Positions 21,167 to 30,886 of a DNA stretch of 64,000 bases are shown here, piece by piece. The notes beneath the pieces are model-generated. The model was not told the DNA's origin. It saw only the letters and a program-made list of their open reading frames with translations, and did no database searches. A program made the translations under genes and the position numbers. The stretch comes from Staphylococcus sp. NAM3COL9. GTDB taxonomy: Bacteria; Bacillota; Bacilli; Staphylococcales; Staphylococcaceae. The DNA is taken from positions 1-64,000 of the forward strand of contig NZ_LGPC01000010.1 in NCBI RefSeq assembly GCF_001431205.1, in the 5' to 3' direction. The stretch's first letter is position 1; each line of letters starts with the position of its first letter.

Positions 21167-21424
21167 GAACAAAACACTCCTTCATGTTTTTAATAACTTA
21201 TACAACATAAATACCACAAAGAGAAAAAAGTTAAACAAAAGTAGTTATAAAAATAAAGGATAAAACTGCAAAATTAAAAGTTATATTAAATAAATTGTTT
21301 AGAGTAAAGGTATAAGTGGAAATTTGACTATACAACTAATTTATATCATACTATAGACTTATTTATTGAGATTATTAAAGACAAGAGCTAAATGTTAATA
21401 TATAATAACTTTGAGGTGAATGGT

Positions 21425-22726
21425 ATGTCTTTTATGAAGAAACACGCTGAGATATTATATAGTTATATTATAGGCATCGTTTCGCTTTTCACAGGTCTCA
21501 TCATTTTAATCAATTTACCAATGATTCATAAATTAAATGGCAAAGGTAAAATTGATTTACATATTCATAATGTATGGGATTTTATAAATGCATTTTTTGC
21601 TGAAATAATTAGAGTAATGAGCAATTACATAGGGAATTTTCCAGTAGTTAGCGCCATTTTAATAATTATATTTGGCATTGGATTAATTATGCTAGGAATT
21701 ACTTTATTTAGAACAACACGATATGACTATGATATTTCAATATTCTTTTTAGTTATTGGTATTCTATTCTTTATCATAACGCTAATTTTAATGACCCAAG
21801 TTTATAGTTTTTTCGCTATTATTTTCGTAATACCATTTGTAATTCACATTGGTTATATCGTTTATAAAGATGAGCTAAATATAGAACATAGAAAATATCA
21901 TTATTTATTGATTATTTTCAGTTATGGGTTTAGTTATTTGATAACACAATTGGTGTTATATGGAAGAATTGAGAGTGATGAAATTATACCAATTGACATC
22001 TTAAGCGTTAACACATTTTTCATAATTATGTGGTTACTGGGACAAATGTCAATTTGGAATTTCTTATTCTTAAGAAGATCGTTACCATTAACAAAACAGG
22101 AATTAGGCGAAGAAGAACCGGAATTATCTAGAACGAGTAAAGACACTGTAACGAACCAAACTATGGAACGTTGGAAAACTTTACAAGACAAAACGACAGA
22201 ATTTACGCGTAAGACTCGCAGAAGTGTAGATATTCAGAAAGTAAGAGATAAGAGAGATAAATTTATTGAAAAATGGAAGAACATTATTGATATACAAGAA
22301 GATGATGTTCCAAACTGGATGAAGAAACCGAAATGGATTAAACCTAGCTATGTAGAATTATTTTGTGGTGCAGTTTTATTATTTTTCACATTAATTGAAT
22401 TTAATAATAGAAATTCATTATTCGTTTCTGGTGATTGGGAGATTGGCCAAACACAATATGTTATTGAATGGATAACGTTGTTTATCTTAATGATTATCAT
22501 CATTATTTATATTTTAACGACATTGACGAATTATTTGAAAGGCCGATTTTATTATCTACAATTATTTATGGTAAGTTTATTATTCTTTAAATTATTCACT
22601 GAATTTATGAACATCATGGTTCACGGGCTATTACTTTCAATTTTCATTACACCGATTCTATTTATGATGTTAATTGCAGTTGTGATAACGTTTATAATTA
22701 AATTGCGAGAACCTTCTAGAGATTAA
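21425..22726 (+). CDS. Polytopic membrane protein of unknown function
   Basis: A 433-residue protein from the ATG at 21425, six bases after GAGGTG. Six hydrophobic segments occupy the N-terminal half. A charged cytoplasmic-looking stretch follows (around residues 225-310, with SKDTVTNQTMERWKTLQDK and several Arg/Lys-rich helices). Four more hydrophobic segments end the protein. No catalytic motif is seen. The 6 + loop + 4 topology could be a transporter or envelope scaffold, but I cannot assign a function. It is followed by a strong terminator. Confidence 0.8.
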   Translation: MSFMKKHAEILYSYIIGIVSLFTGLIILINLPMIHKLNGKGKIDLHIHNVWDFINAFFAEIIRVMSNYIGNFPVVSAILIIIFGIGLIMLGITLFRTTRYDYDISIFFLVIGILFFIITLILMTQVYSFFAIIFVIPFVIHIGYIVYKDELNIEHRKYHYLLIIFSYGFSYLITQLVLYGRIESDEIIPIDILSVNTFFIIMWLLGQMSIWNFLFLRRSLPLTKQELGEEEPELSRTSKDTVTNQTMERWKTLQDKTTEFTRKTRRSVDIQKVRDKRDKFIEKWKNIIDIQEDDVPNWMKKPKWIKPSYVELFCGAVLLFFTLIEFNNRNSLFVSGDWEIGQTQYVIEWITLFILMIIIIIYILTTLTNYLKGRFYYLQLFMVSLLFFKLFTEFMNIMVHGLLLSIFITPILFMMLIAVVITFIIKLREPSRD

Positions 22727-22748
22727 AAACTTAATAATGTTGTTTGAC

Positions 22749-22786
22749 AAACCTATCTTCCAATCGGTTGGAAGATAGGTTTTTTA
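22749..22786 (+). terminator. Terminator after the membrane protein gene
   Basis: AAACCTATCTTCCAA (22749-22763) and its complement (22768-22782) form a 15-bp perfect stem with a four-base loop and a T-run. Confidence 0.92.
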
Positions 22787-22929
22787 TTAAGAAAGTTCAA
22801 GAATGATAAATACTTAGTCAAAACGTTTGATTTAAATAAATATTAATGATGTTACGATGCACTTGAAATGATAAAATAGGTAAGCGACAGATAAATATAA
22901 AAAAATAGTAGAAAGGCTGACATAATTTT

Positions 22930-24099
22930 ATGAAAACTGCCACATTAAATAGAGGTAAAGAAACAAAATATTTAAATGAATATCCATTGGTAAGCGAAGA
23001 TGATATTTACGCACACGATCACTTACATGAAGGAGATTTATTTCAGCTATTAAACGATAAAGATCAGTATATTGCAACAGCATATGTTGGACGTCAGCAT
23101 AAAGGCATTGGTTGGGTATTGAGTTACTCGCGTGATGAAGTTGTTAACACACAATTTTTTGAAAAATTATTTGATATTGCGAAAAAAGAACGGGAGTATT
23201 TTTACAATGTAGACGGCACAAATGCATTTAGAGTATTCAATGGAGAAGGTGATGGTGTCGGCGGTCTCACAATAGACAACTACAACGGTCATTACTTAGT
23301 TCAATGGTACTCTAAAGGAATCTATAAGTTCCGTTATAATATTTTGAATGCGCTGAAAGCAATATTCGGTTATACATCAATTTTTGAAAAACTACGTTTT
23401 AAAGATGCCAACGTAGAAGGTGGCTTCGTTGACGGAGATGCACCAGAGTTTCCAATTGTGATCGAAGAAAACTTCACATTTTATAATGTGCATTTAAATG
23501 ATGGGCCAATGACCGGTATCTTTTTAGATCAAAGAGAAGTAAGAAAGAAATTAAAAGATCAATACGCGCAAGATAAAAATTTACTGAATTTATTCAGTTA
23601 TACAGGAGCGTTCTCAGTTGTAGCTGCAGAAAATGCAGAGATGACAACAAGCGTTGATTTAGCTAACCGTTCTCGTGCACTTACTGAAAGTAATTTCGGT
23701 TTAAATTCTATTGACCCAGCGTCACAATATATTTATGTTATGGATACTTTTAATTTCTATAATTATGCACGTCGTCATGATTTCTTCTACGATACAATTG
23801 TGATTGATCCGCCAAGTTTTGCGAGAAATAAGAAAAAAACATTTTCTGTATTAAAAGACTACGATAAATTAATCGTTGGTGCACTTGATATACTTGGTCC
23901 TGAAGGTACATTACTATTATGTACAAACAATAGTACATTTTCACTAAAAGCATTTAAAAATGTAGTGACAGAAACATTAACTAAAGAAGAAGTGAACTTT
24001 GAAATTATTGATGTCATGGGCTTGCCAAAAGATTTTAAGACGCATGCACACTATAAACCTTCAAAATATTTAAAAGCGATTTTTGTAAAAATACAGTAA
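22930..24099 (+). CDS. Class I SAM-dependent rRNA methyltransferase (RlmI/RlmK-like)
   Basis: A 389-residue protein. The N-terminal part resembles a PUA domain (LNEYPLVSEDDIYAHDHLHE and GDLFQLLNDKDQYIATAYV). The C-terminal Rossmann domain has LNLFSYTGAFSVVAA (motif I), the catalytic-loop-like VIDPPSFARNKKK, and LLLCTNNSTFS. This is the layout of YccW/RlmI-type m5C 23S rRNA methyltransferases; the target base is inferred only from the family. It has a ribosome site (GAAAGG) before the ATG and stands as a single gene. Confidence 0.88.
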   Translation: MKTATLNRGKETKYLNEYPLVSEDDIYAHDHLHEGDLFQLLNDKDQYIATAYVGRQHKGIGWVLSYSRDEVVNTQFFEKLFDIAKKEREYFYNVDGTNAFRVFNGEGDGVGGLTIDNYNGHYLVQWYSKGIYKFRYNILNALKAIFGYTSIFEKLRFKDANVEGGFVDGDAPEFPIVIEENFTFYNVHLNDGPMTGIFLDQREVRKKLKDQYAQDKNLLNLFSYTGAFSVVAAENAEMTTSVDLANRSRALTESNFGLNSIDPASQYIYVMDTFNFYNYARRHDFFYDTIVIDPPSFARNKKKTFSVLKDYDKLIVGALDILGPEGTLLLCTNNSTFSLKAFKNVVTETLTKEEVNFEIIDVMGLPKDFKTHAHYKPSKYLKAIFVKIQ

Positions 24100-24156
24100 A
24101 GTGTGAAAAAACGGGTATTATTCTTAGTGTATAGAATTAACTAAGGAGTGAACATA

Positions 24157-24699
24157 ATGAGTTTTAAAAATAAAATCACAAATAACGTTACACAAAAAGT
24201 AGGAAACAAATTTTTAAATATAGAAGATATAAAAAATAAAGGTAGAATACCAACAACACATAATGAAATTGAAGAACGTCGCCAACGTGCAGAGGCTTTA
24301 GTGAGAAAAAAATCTATGCTATCATCTGGCGTAAGCGTAGTACCTATTCCAGGTTTAGGTTTCAGTGTAGACATTAAGCTTATGAAAGATATTATTGAGG
24401 ATGTAAATAAGATTTATGGTCTTGATCATAAACAAGTTAATACAATGGGAGAGGACATGAAAGAACGTGTGCTAACTACTGCGGCAATTCAAGGTAGCCA
24501 ATTTATCGGTAAAAAAGTATCAAGTGCAATCCTCAAAGTAGTTATTCGTGATGTAGCGAAACGTACAGCAGCAAAACAAACGAAATGGTTCCCAGTTGTA
24601 GGTCAAGCAATCACTGCTTCTATAAGTTATTATTTTATGAAAAAAATAGGCAATGATCATATTCAAAAATGTGAAAAAGTTGTTAAATCACTTGTGTAA
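24157..24699 (+). CDS. Hypothetical protein (DUF697/YcjF-like)
   Basis: A 180-residue protein from the ATG at 24157, preceded by AAGGAGTG; a GTG overlapping that ribosome site is rejected. It has a charged N-terminal region (EERRQRAEALVRKKSML). A Gly/Pro-rich hydrophobic hairpin follows (VVPIPGLGFSVDIKLMKDII), then a second hydrophobic stretch near the C-terminus (WFPVVGQAITASISYYFM). This resembles the DUF697 fold found behind some GTPases, but no GTPase domain is attached. Function is unknown; membrane association is plausible. Confidence 0.7.
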   Translation: MSFKNKITNNVTQKVGNKFLNIEDIKNKGRIPTTHNEIEERRQRAEALVRKKSMLSSGVSVVPIPGLGFSVDIKLMKDIIEDVNKIYGLDHKQVNTMGEDMKERVLTTAAIQGSQFIGKKVSSAILKVVIRDVAKRTAAKQTKWFPVVGQAITASISYYFMKKIGNDHIQKCEKVVKSLV

Positions 24700-24795
24700 A
24701 ACTACAGCGTTTTCATAAATTGCTAAATAATCGCTGAATATTGTCATGTCATGGGTGCAAGGAATTGAATTTATATATATAATTTGGTAATCTTA

Positions 24796-24824
24796 TTATA
24801 TAAAACTATGTTAGGTTTTATAAT
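24796..24824 (+). promoter_or_regulatory. Predicted ptsHI promoter
   Basis: A consensus -10 TATAAT at 24819-24824 lies about 40 bases before ptsH. The best -35 with 17-base spacing is a weak TTATAT (24796-24801). Confidence 0.4.
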
Positions 24825-24862
24825 AAACTAACGATTCTAACTATACGAAGGAGAAATAAATT

Positions 24863-25129
24863 ATGGAACAAAAATCATATGTAATTATCGATGAAACAGG
24901 TATTCACGCTCGTCCAGCGACAATGCTTGTTCAAACTGCCTCAAAATTTGATTCAGATATTCAATTAGAATATAACGGTAAAAAAGTTAACTTGAAATCA
25001 ATCATGGGTGTTATGAGTTTAGGTGTAGGTAAAGATGCTGAAATCACTATCTACGCTGATGGTAGCGACGAAACAGACGCAATCGAAGCAATCACTGAGA
25101 TATTATCTAAAGAAGGATTAACTAAATAA
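24863..25129 (+). CDS. ptsH: Phosphocarrier protein HPr
   Basis: General PTS phosphocarrier passing phosphate from EI to sugar-specific EIIA. It has 88 residues with the active His15 in [10 protein letters not shown] and the regulatory Ser46 in [11 protein letters not shown], the site phosphorylated by HPr kinase for CcpA-linked catabolite control in Firmicutes. A GAAGGAG site precedes the ATG. One base separates it from ptsI. Confidence 0.99.
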   Translation: MEQKSYVIIDETGIHARPATMLVQTASKFDSDIQLEYNGKKVNLKSIMGVMSLGVGKDAEITIYADGSDETDAIEAITEILSKEGLTK

Positions 25130-25130
25130 T

Positions 25131-26846
25131 ATGTCTAATTATATAAATGGTATTGCTGCATCTGATGGTGTAGCGATTGCTAAAGCATATTTATTAGTTG
25201 AACCAGATCTTTCATATAATAATGAAAAGATTACAGATATCGACGCTGAAATTGCTAAGTTCAATGATGCCATTGAAACATCTAAAGTTGAATTAACAAA
25301 AATAAGAAATAATGCCGAAAAAAATCTAGGTGCTGATAAAGCAGCGATTTTTGATGCACATTTATTAGTCTTAGATGATCCAGAGTTAATTCAACCGATT
25401 GAAGACAAAATTAAAAATGAACAAGTTAACGCACCAACTGCATTATCTGAAGTAACTGGACAATTCATTATTATATTTGAAAATATGGATAATGAATACA
25501 TGAAAGAACGTGCTGCTGATATCCGTGACGTTTCTAAACGTGTGTTAGCACATATTTTAGGTGTAGAGTTACCAAATCCGAGTATTATTGATGAAAGTGT
25601 TGTTATAATCGGAAACGATTTAACACCTTCAGATACTGCTCAGTTAAATAAAGAATTCGTGCAAGGCTTTGTAACAAATATTGGTGGAAGAACATCACAC
25701 TCAGCAATTATGAGCCGTTCTTTAGAGATTCCTGCGGTTGTAGGTACAAAATCTATTACTAAAGATGTTAAACAAGGCGATATGATTATCGTTGACGGAT
25801 TAACGGGTGAAGTAATTATTGACCCTACAGATGATGAAGTGATCGCTTATGAAAATAAACGTGAACGTTTCTTCGAAGATAAAAAAGAATTGCAAAAATT
25901 GCGCAATGAAGAAACAAAAACAATTGATGGTAAACATGCTGAATTAGCTGCAAACATCGGTACGCCTAATGATTTAAAAGGTGTTATTGAAAATGGTGCA
26001 GAAGGTATTGGTTTATATCGAACAGAATTTTTATATATGGGTAGAGATGAAATGCCTACTGAAGATGAACAATTCGAGGCCTATAAAAAAGTTCTAGAAA
26101 CGATGGAAGATAAACGTGTTGTTGTACGTACATTAGATATTGGTGGCGATAAAGAGTTACCATATTTAAATTTACCTGAAGAAATGAATCCATTCTTAGG
26201 TTATCGTGCGATTCGTTTATGTTTAGACCAACCTGATATTTTCAGACCACAACTTCGTGCATTATTACGTGCATCTGTTTACGGTAAATTAAATATCATG
26301 TTCCCAATGGTTGCAACAATCAATGAGTTCCGTGATGCTAAAGCATTATTACTTGAAGAAAAAGAAAACTTAAAACAAGAAGGTACAGAAGTTTCTGATG
26401 ATATTGAATTAGGTATCATGGTTGAAATTCCTTCAACGGCTGCATTAGCAGATGTCTTCGCAAAAGAAGTTGATTTCTTCAGTATTGGAACGAATGATTT
26501 AATTCAATATACGATGGCGGCTGACCGTATGTCTGAACGCGTTTCATACTTGTATCAACCATACAATCCTTCAATTTTACGTTTAGTAAAACAAGTGATT
26601 GAAGCATCACATAAAGAAGGTAAATGGACTGGTATGTGTGGCGAAATGGCAGGCGACGAAATCGCTATTCCATTACTATTAGGCTTAGGATTAGATGAAT
26701 TCTCAATGAGTGCTACATCAGTACTTAAAGCGCGTCGTCAAATCAAAGGTTTAAGCCAAAATGAAATGGAAGAATTGTCACAAAGAGCAATTAATTGTGC
26801 AACTTCTGAAGAAGTAAAAGAATTAGTTGAGCAATATGCTAAATAA
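25131..26846 (+). CDS. ptsI: PTS enzyme I (phosphoenolpyruvate-protein phosphotransferase)
   Basis: Takes phosphate from PEP and gives it to HPr, in the cytoplasm. It has 571 residues, normal for the family. The swivelling phospho-His190 lies in [13 protein letters not shown]. The C-terminal PEP-binding barrel shows [26 protein letters not shown] and the catalytic-Cys region GMCGEMAGD. It forms an operon with ptsH and is followed by a clear terminator. Confidence 0.99.
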   Translation: MSNYINGIAASDGVAIAKAYLLVEPDLSYNNEKITDIDAEIAKFNDAIETSKVELTKIRNNAEKNLGADKAAIFDAHLLVLDDPELIQPIEDKIKNEQVNAPTALSEVTGQFIIIFENMDNEYMKERAADIRDVSKRVLAHILGVELPNPSIIDESVVIIGNDLTPSDTAQLNKEFVQGFVTNIGGRTSHSAIMSRSLEIPAVVGTKSITKDVKQGDMIIVDGLTGEVIIDPTDDEVIAYENKRERFFEDKKELQKLRNEETKTIDGKHAELAANIGTPNDLKGVIENGAEGIGLYRTEFLYMGRDEMPTEDEQFEAYKKVLETMEDKRVVVRTLDIGGDKELPYLNLPEEMNPFLGYRAIRLCLDQPDIFRPQLRALLRASVYGKLNIMFPMVATINEFRDAKALLLEEKENLKQEGTEVSDDIELGIMVEIPSTAALADVFAKEVDFFSIGTNDLIQYTMAADRMSERVSYLYQPYNPSILRLVKQVIEASHKEGKWTGMCGEMAGDEIAIPLLLGLGLDEFSMSATSVLKARRQIKGLSQNEMEELSQRAINCATSEEVKELVEQYAK

Positions 26847-26873
26847 TAAATATTAATTGAATATTTGAGTTCG

Positions 26874-26916
26874 AAAAAGCTGATAGACCATTTATAGTGG
26901 GGCTATCAGCTTTTTT
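26874..26916 (+). terminator. ptsHI terminator
   Basis: AAAAAGCTGATAG (26874-26886) pairs with CTATCAGCTTTTT, followed by a T-run. Confidence 0.9.
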
Positions 26917-27067
26917 ATTTTGCTATGAGTTAAAAAATATTAAGAATTAACGTAGCAGATCACTTCATGTTGTTAAACAGTATCTTTGTAGTAATACTGA
27001 AAATCATATAGATTAGGAAGTGAAAGATTTACTAATTCAAATGTGGGAGAACTACATTGCTTAATGA

Positions 27068-27298
27068 TTATTTTAAATTTAAAGTATGATTGAGTTTATC
27101 AATGTCAATTTGGTACATCGGTTCGTTATTCAACAAGATAAAAGGTGTAGCGAAAGCATCATAGTCTATCATTTCATTTCTATATTGGGAATTTGAAATG
27201 TTTTTTTCGCTATATGACACACCTTTGTCTGACAAGTAGTTTTTAATGAAAGTACAAGGTGGGCAATCATTTTGTGTATAAATTATTATTTTATTCAT
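27068..27298 (-). CDS. Glutaredoxin-like (NrdH-type) protein
   Basis: A 76-residue thioredoxin-fold protein with the redox motif DCPPCTFIKNYL (Cys12 and Cys15) and the cis-Pro region FATPFILLNN. The length and absence of a second domain match NrdH-redoxin or small glutaredoxins, which reduce protein disulfides. Its partner is not evident. It is transcribed divergently from cydAB; AAGGATG lies just before the ATG. Confidence 0.85.
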   Translation of the reverse strand: MNKIIIYTQNDCPPCTFIKNYLSDKGVSYSEKNISNSQYRNEMIDYDAFATPFILLNNEPMYQIDIDKLNHTLNLK

Positions 27299-27423
27299 TA
27301 CAACTCATCCTTCCTATTTTAAATACTTTATACTTTAATATAAGAAACTTTTTAAATTATTACAAATCTTTGACTTACATGCAAGTGGTCATTAATTTGT
27401 CACTATATTTTGAACACAACTTA

Positions 27424-27452
27424 TTTCAATACAACGTAAAGCAGTTTATAAT
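27424..27452 (+). promoter_or_regulatory. Predicted cydAB promoter
   Basis: TTTCAA (27424-27429) and a consensus TATAAT (27447-27452) are separated by 17 bases. The start point would fall just before the Rex-type palindrome. Confidence 0.6.
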
Positions 27453-27461
27453 GAATGAACG

Positions 27462-27479
27462 TTGTGATTTTTGTCACAA
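27462..27479. promoter_or_regulatory. Rex operator upstream of cydAB
   Basis: TTGTGATTTTTGTCACAA is an 18-base palindrome with perfect TTGTGA and TCACAA arms around six bases, the Rex consensus. It lies 10 bases after the predicted -10 and ends about 20 bases before the cydA ATG, a position suited to repression. Rex (NADH-sensing) control of cydAB is established in Firmicutes; operation here is inferred. Confidence 0.85.
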
Positions 27480-27500
27480 ATAAATAAAAAAGGTGATATT

Positions 27501-28853
27501 ATGGATTCAGTTGAATTAGCCCGTTTTTTAACTGCGATGACACTCGCGGTTCATATCATATTCGCAACGATTGGTGTGGGCGTGCCATTAATGTTTGCTG
27601 TTGCTGAATTTTTAGGTATAAAAAGAAATGATCCAAAATATATAACATTAGCCAAAAGATGGTCTAAAGGATATACCATTACGGTAGCTGTTGGTGTTGT
27701 GACAGGTACAATTATTGGATTGCAATTATCACTATTATGGCCAACATTTATGCAAATGGGTGGTCATGTGATTGCATTACCATTATTTATGGAAACATTT
27801 GCTTTCTTCTTTGAAGCAATTTTCTTAAGTATTTATTTATATACATGGGATAGATTTAAGAGTAAATGGACACATTTTCTTATTAGTATTCCCGTCATTA
27901 TAGGTGGTACTTTCTCAGCATTCTTCATTACAGCGGTTAATTCATTTATGAATACGCCAGCCGGCTTTGAAATGAAAGATGGTAAAATGGTTAACGTCCA
28001 ACCGTGGGTAGCAATGTTTAATGAATCGTTCTTAATTAGATCATTCCACGTTGTTGCCACAGCGCTTATGACGATGGCATTCGTACTTGCTGCAATTGCT
28101 GCATTCAAATTATTGAAAAATAAGTTCAAGAAAGACACAGAATATCATAAAAAAGCATTAAAACTAACAATGATTCTTGGAGTAGTATTTACTTTAGGAT
28201 CTATGCTAGCTGGAGATTTATCAGCTAAGTTTCTACATCAAGAACAACCAGAAAAACTTGCTGCTTACGAATGGCACTTTGAAACAGAGTCTAATGCAGA
28301 CTTAATATTCTTTGGTACTTTAGATGAAAAAACACAAGAAGTATCAGGTGCCATAAAAATCCCTAGCATACTCAGCTTCTTGGCTGATAATAATATAGAC
28401 ACTGAAGTAAAAGGATTAAATGATTTTCCAGAAGAACTGCATCCACCGATGATTGTACACTATTACTTTGATATTATGGTTTCTATGGGTGTATTCTGTT
28501 TGATTATATCAGGTGCGTTTATATTAACGCTTATATTTAAGAAGTTACGCAAATTCACTTATTCAAAATCAATGTTGTACGGTGCATTGTTAACTGGACC
28601 AGCAGCAATGATTGCAATAGAAGCTGGGTGGTTCTTAACTGAACAAGGTCGTCAACCATGGTTAGTTCGTGGTTACCTTAAAGTAGCTGATGCTGCAACT
28701 CAAGCAGGCGGTTTAACACTCGTGACCATATTATTCGGTATCTTATATATGATATTAATCGTGACTACAGCATATGTGTTAATTCGTATGTTCAAAAATA
28801 AACCAGCATATAAAGATGTAGAAGAAAATACACCAGAAAGAGGTGATGAGTAA
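27501..28853 (+). CDS. cydA: Cytochrome bd quinol oxidase subunit I CydA
   Basis: Haem-bearing subunit of the high-affinity bd-type menaquinol oxidase used at low oxygen. It has 450 residues from the ATG at 27501, eight bases after AAAGGTG; a TTG inside the Rex site upstream is rejected. It has about nine membrane helices. Visible are HIIFATIGVGVPL with a haem-ligand His, MGGHVIALPLFMETFAFFFE, and GRQPW near the C-terminal half. The quinol-binding loop is the short type usual in Firmicutes. The stop shares one base with the cydB ATG. Confidence 0.98.
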   Translation: MDSVELARFLTAMTLAVHIIFATIGVGVPLMFAVAEFLGIKRNDPKYITLAKRWSKGYTITVAVGVVTGTIIGLQLSLLWPTFMQMGGHVIALPLFMETFAFFFEAIFLSIYLYTWDRFKSKWTHFLISIPVIIGGTFSAFFITAVNSFMNTPAGFEMKDGKMVNVQPWVAMFNESFLIRSFHVVATALMTMAFVLAAIAAFKLLKNKFKKDTEYHKKALKLTMILGVVFTLGSMLAGDLSAKFLHQEQPEKLAAYEWHFETESNADLIFFGTLDEKTQEVSGAIKIPSILSFLADNNIDTEVKGLNDFPEELHPPMIVHYYFDIMVSMGVFCLIISGAFILTLIFKKLRKFTYSKSMLYGALLTGPAAMIAIEAGWFLTEQGRQPWLVRGYLKVADAATQAGGLTLVTILFGILYMILIVTTAYVLIRMFKNKPAYKDVEENTPERGDE

Positions 28854-29869
28854 TGATATTTGCTTATATAGGTATTACAGTGCTTGGAATATTCTTATTC
28901 TCTTATATTATTATTGCCTCCATTGATTTTGGTGCTGGTTTCTTTACACTTCACGCAAAAGTGACTAAACAAGATAAACAAATTAACCATTTAATAGGTC
29001 GTTATTTAAACCCTGTGTGGGAAGTAACAAACGTATTCTTTGTGTTCTTTTTCGTTGGCATCGTAGGTTTTTTCCCTGATGCGGCAAAATACTTTGGTAC
29101 GGTACTACTCGTACCGGCTTCAATAGCATTAATATTACTAACAATTAGAGGTAGTTTTTATGCATTTGAAAATTATGGCCCTGATTCAAAACTCATTTGG
29201 TTAGCAATGTACGGCTTGTCAGGATTGTTTATCCCAGCGGCGCTTGCTACAACGCTAACAATATCAGAAGGGGGCTTTATTACAGGTTCAGGTGATAATA
29301 TAGATTTGGATTGGCTTGAATTAGCCTTGAGTCCTTATTCATGGTCTGTTGTATTCTTAGCTGTTATATCAGTGCTATACATTTCTTCAGGCTTCCTTAC
29401 GTACTATGCTTCAAAAGCTAAAGACAAACCAGCATATGATTTATTAAGATATTGGTTCTTGTTCTGGGGACCACCGATGATCGCAATTTCATTATTCGTA
29501 TTTGTATCATTAAGACTACAAAACGAAGTACATTTCTTAAGCGCAGTAACCGATTACTGGTGGATGTTCCTACTAAGCTTTATATGTTTTATGGGTGTCA
29601 TGGTACTTACATTGATGAAAAAATGGCACGGATTTGCATTTATCCTTGTTATCTTACAAATGGCATTTGCATTTTTCGGATATGGTGCCAGCAAAATGCC
29701 ATACATCTTATACCCATATGTTCGTATAGATGAAGGTATTGTTAATAGCAGCATGGCCATTGCTTTAATTATTGCATTTGTTTTAGGTTTACTTTTACTC
29801 ATTCCATCGTTAATATTATTATTAAGATTATTTGTTTTCGACAAAGATTATGTTGAAGGAAAAAAATAA
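28853..29869 (+). CDS. cydB: Cytochrome bd quinol oxidase subunit II CydB
   Basis: Second membrane subunit of the bd oxidase, 338 residues with eight or nine hydrophobic helices. Family motifs are SIDFGAGFFTLHA near the N-terminus and NPVWEVTNVFFVFFFVG. It is coupled to cydA by a one-base overlap. No cydC/cydD assembly genes follow; ktrC does. Confidence 0.97.
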   Translation: MIFAYIGITVLGIFLFSYIIIASIDFGAGFFTLHAKVTKQDKQINHLIGRYLNPVWEVTNVFFVFFFVGIVGFFPDAAKYFGTVLLVPASIALILLTIRGSFYAFENYGPDSKLIWLAMYGLSGLFIPAALATTLTISEGGFITGSGDNIDLDWLELALSPYSWSVVFLAVISVLYISSGFLTYYASKAKDKPAYDLLRYWFLFWGPPMIAISLFVFVSLRLQNEVHFLSAVTDYWWMFLLSFICFMGVMVLTLMKKWHGFAFILVILQMAFAFFGYGASKMPYILYPYVRIDEGIVNSSMAIALIIAFVLGLLLLIPSLILLLRLFVFDKDYVEGKK

Positions 29870-29895
29870 ATTAATTTTTTAAAAAGAGGTATTGA

Positions 29896-29933
29896 TAGTT
29901 ATTCATTAGTTCGTCTAAACTGATGAATAGCTA
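29896..29933 (+). terminator. Hairpin between cydB and ktrC
   Basis: Fifteen pairs (29896-29910 with 29919-29933, two G-U wobbles) around an eight-base loop. No T-run follows immediately; a T6 run comes 14 bases later. It could be a weak terminator or a processing/stabilising hairpin between the two genes. Confidence 0.5.
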
Positions 29934-29967
29934 CCTTATCTGAGATTTTTTAAATTGGAGGACGCAT

Positions 29968-30627
29968 ATGGACAAAGAGTATGTGGTTATCGGCTTAGGT
30001 CGATTCGGTGGCAGTATAGTAAGAGAACTTAACGCATTAGATATGGACGTTATGGCAATTGATATGAATGAAGCACGTGTAAACGAATATAGCGATATCG
30101 CTACACATGCTGTCATTGCTGACACAACAGATGAAGCTGTTATGAAAAGTTTGGGTATCAGAAATTTTGATCATGTCATCGTAGCAATAGGTGAAAATAT
30201 ACAATCAAGTACTTTAACAACGTTAATTTTAAAAGAGTTAGGTGTAAAAAAAGTAACAGCTAAAGCGCAAAATGATTATCATGCAAAAATTTTAAATAAA
30301 ATCGGCGCGGACACGGTTGTTCATCCTGAAAGAGACATGGGGAGAAGAATCGCTCACAATGTCGCAAGTGCAAGTGTGTTAGATTATTTAGAACTTGCAG
30401 ATGAACATTCAATTGTAGAGATTAAAGCGAGTGAAAAAATGGCTGGTCAAACCATTATAGAATTAGATATTCGAGCGCAATTCGGGATAAGTATTATTGC
30501 TATAAAAAGGGGGAAAGAAATCTTAGTTTCTCCTGACCCTAATATTAGTATTGAAATTGGTGATATATTAATTATGATAGGGCATGATAATGACTTAAAT
30601 CGTTTTGAGAAAAAAGTCGTTCGATAA
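29968..30627 (+). CDS. ktrC: Potassium uptake regulatory protein KtrC (RCK/TrkA)
   Basis: Cytoplasmic gating subunit for a Ktr K+ channel. It has 219 residues. The RCK-N Rossmann domain starts YVVIGLGRFGGSIVREL (GxGxxG nucleotide motif) and the RCK-C domain covers roughly residues 135-219. In S. aureus KtrC binds c-di-AMP through RCK-C; the same may hold here by family. The membrane partner KtrB/D is not in this window. The ATG follows TTGGAGG. Confidence 0.95.
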   Translation: MDKEYVVIGLGRFGGSIVRELNALDMDVMAIDMNEARVNEYSDIATHAVIADTTDEAVMKSLGIRNFDHVIVAIGENIQSSTLTTLILKELGVKKVTAKAQNDYHAKILNKIGADTVVHPERDMGRRIAHNVASASVLDYLELADEHSIVEIKASEKMAGQTIIELDIRAQFGISIIAIKRGKEILVSPDPNISIEIGDILIMIGHDNDLNRFEKKVVR

Positions 30628-30640
30628 AAGTACGATATTG

Positions 30641-30669
30641 AAGAAGTCTCCAAAAACTGGTGGCTTCTT
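30641..30669 (+). terminator. ktrC terminator
   Basis: AAGAAGTC.CCA pairs with TGG.GGCTTCTT around a five-base loop, followed by a short AT-rich stretch. It begins 14 bases after the ktrC stop. Confidence 0.65.
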
Positions 30670-30827
30670 TATTATATCTAAGTCGATTGTTAAATCATTA
30701 AAATACTTCTACATAAACGAGGAAATATTAATAAATGATTTAAGACTTGAAAAGTGCAATGATAAGTAAAAAATTATAAAACTATATTTACATAGTAGAA
30801 GTATTATTGGCCTAAAATAGAGTAGTC

Positions 30828-30879
30828 ATAACAAATAGAGGCTAAGACATAAATACATGTCTTAGCCTCTATTTGTTAT
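30828..30879. repeat. Perfect 23-bp inverted repeat
   Basis: Arms 30828-30850 and 30857-30879 are exactly complementary (outer end ATAACAAATAGAGGC), with a six-base loop. Neither strand has a T-run outside the stem, which is unusual for a terminator. It is the first of several hairpins between ktrC and rnjA. Confidence 0.85.
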
Positions 30880-30886
30880 TGGAAAT

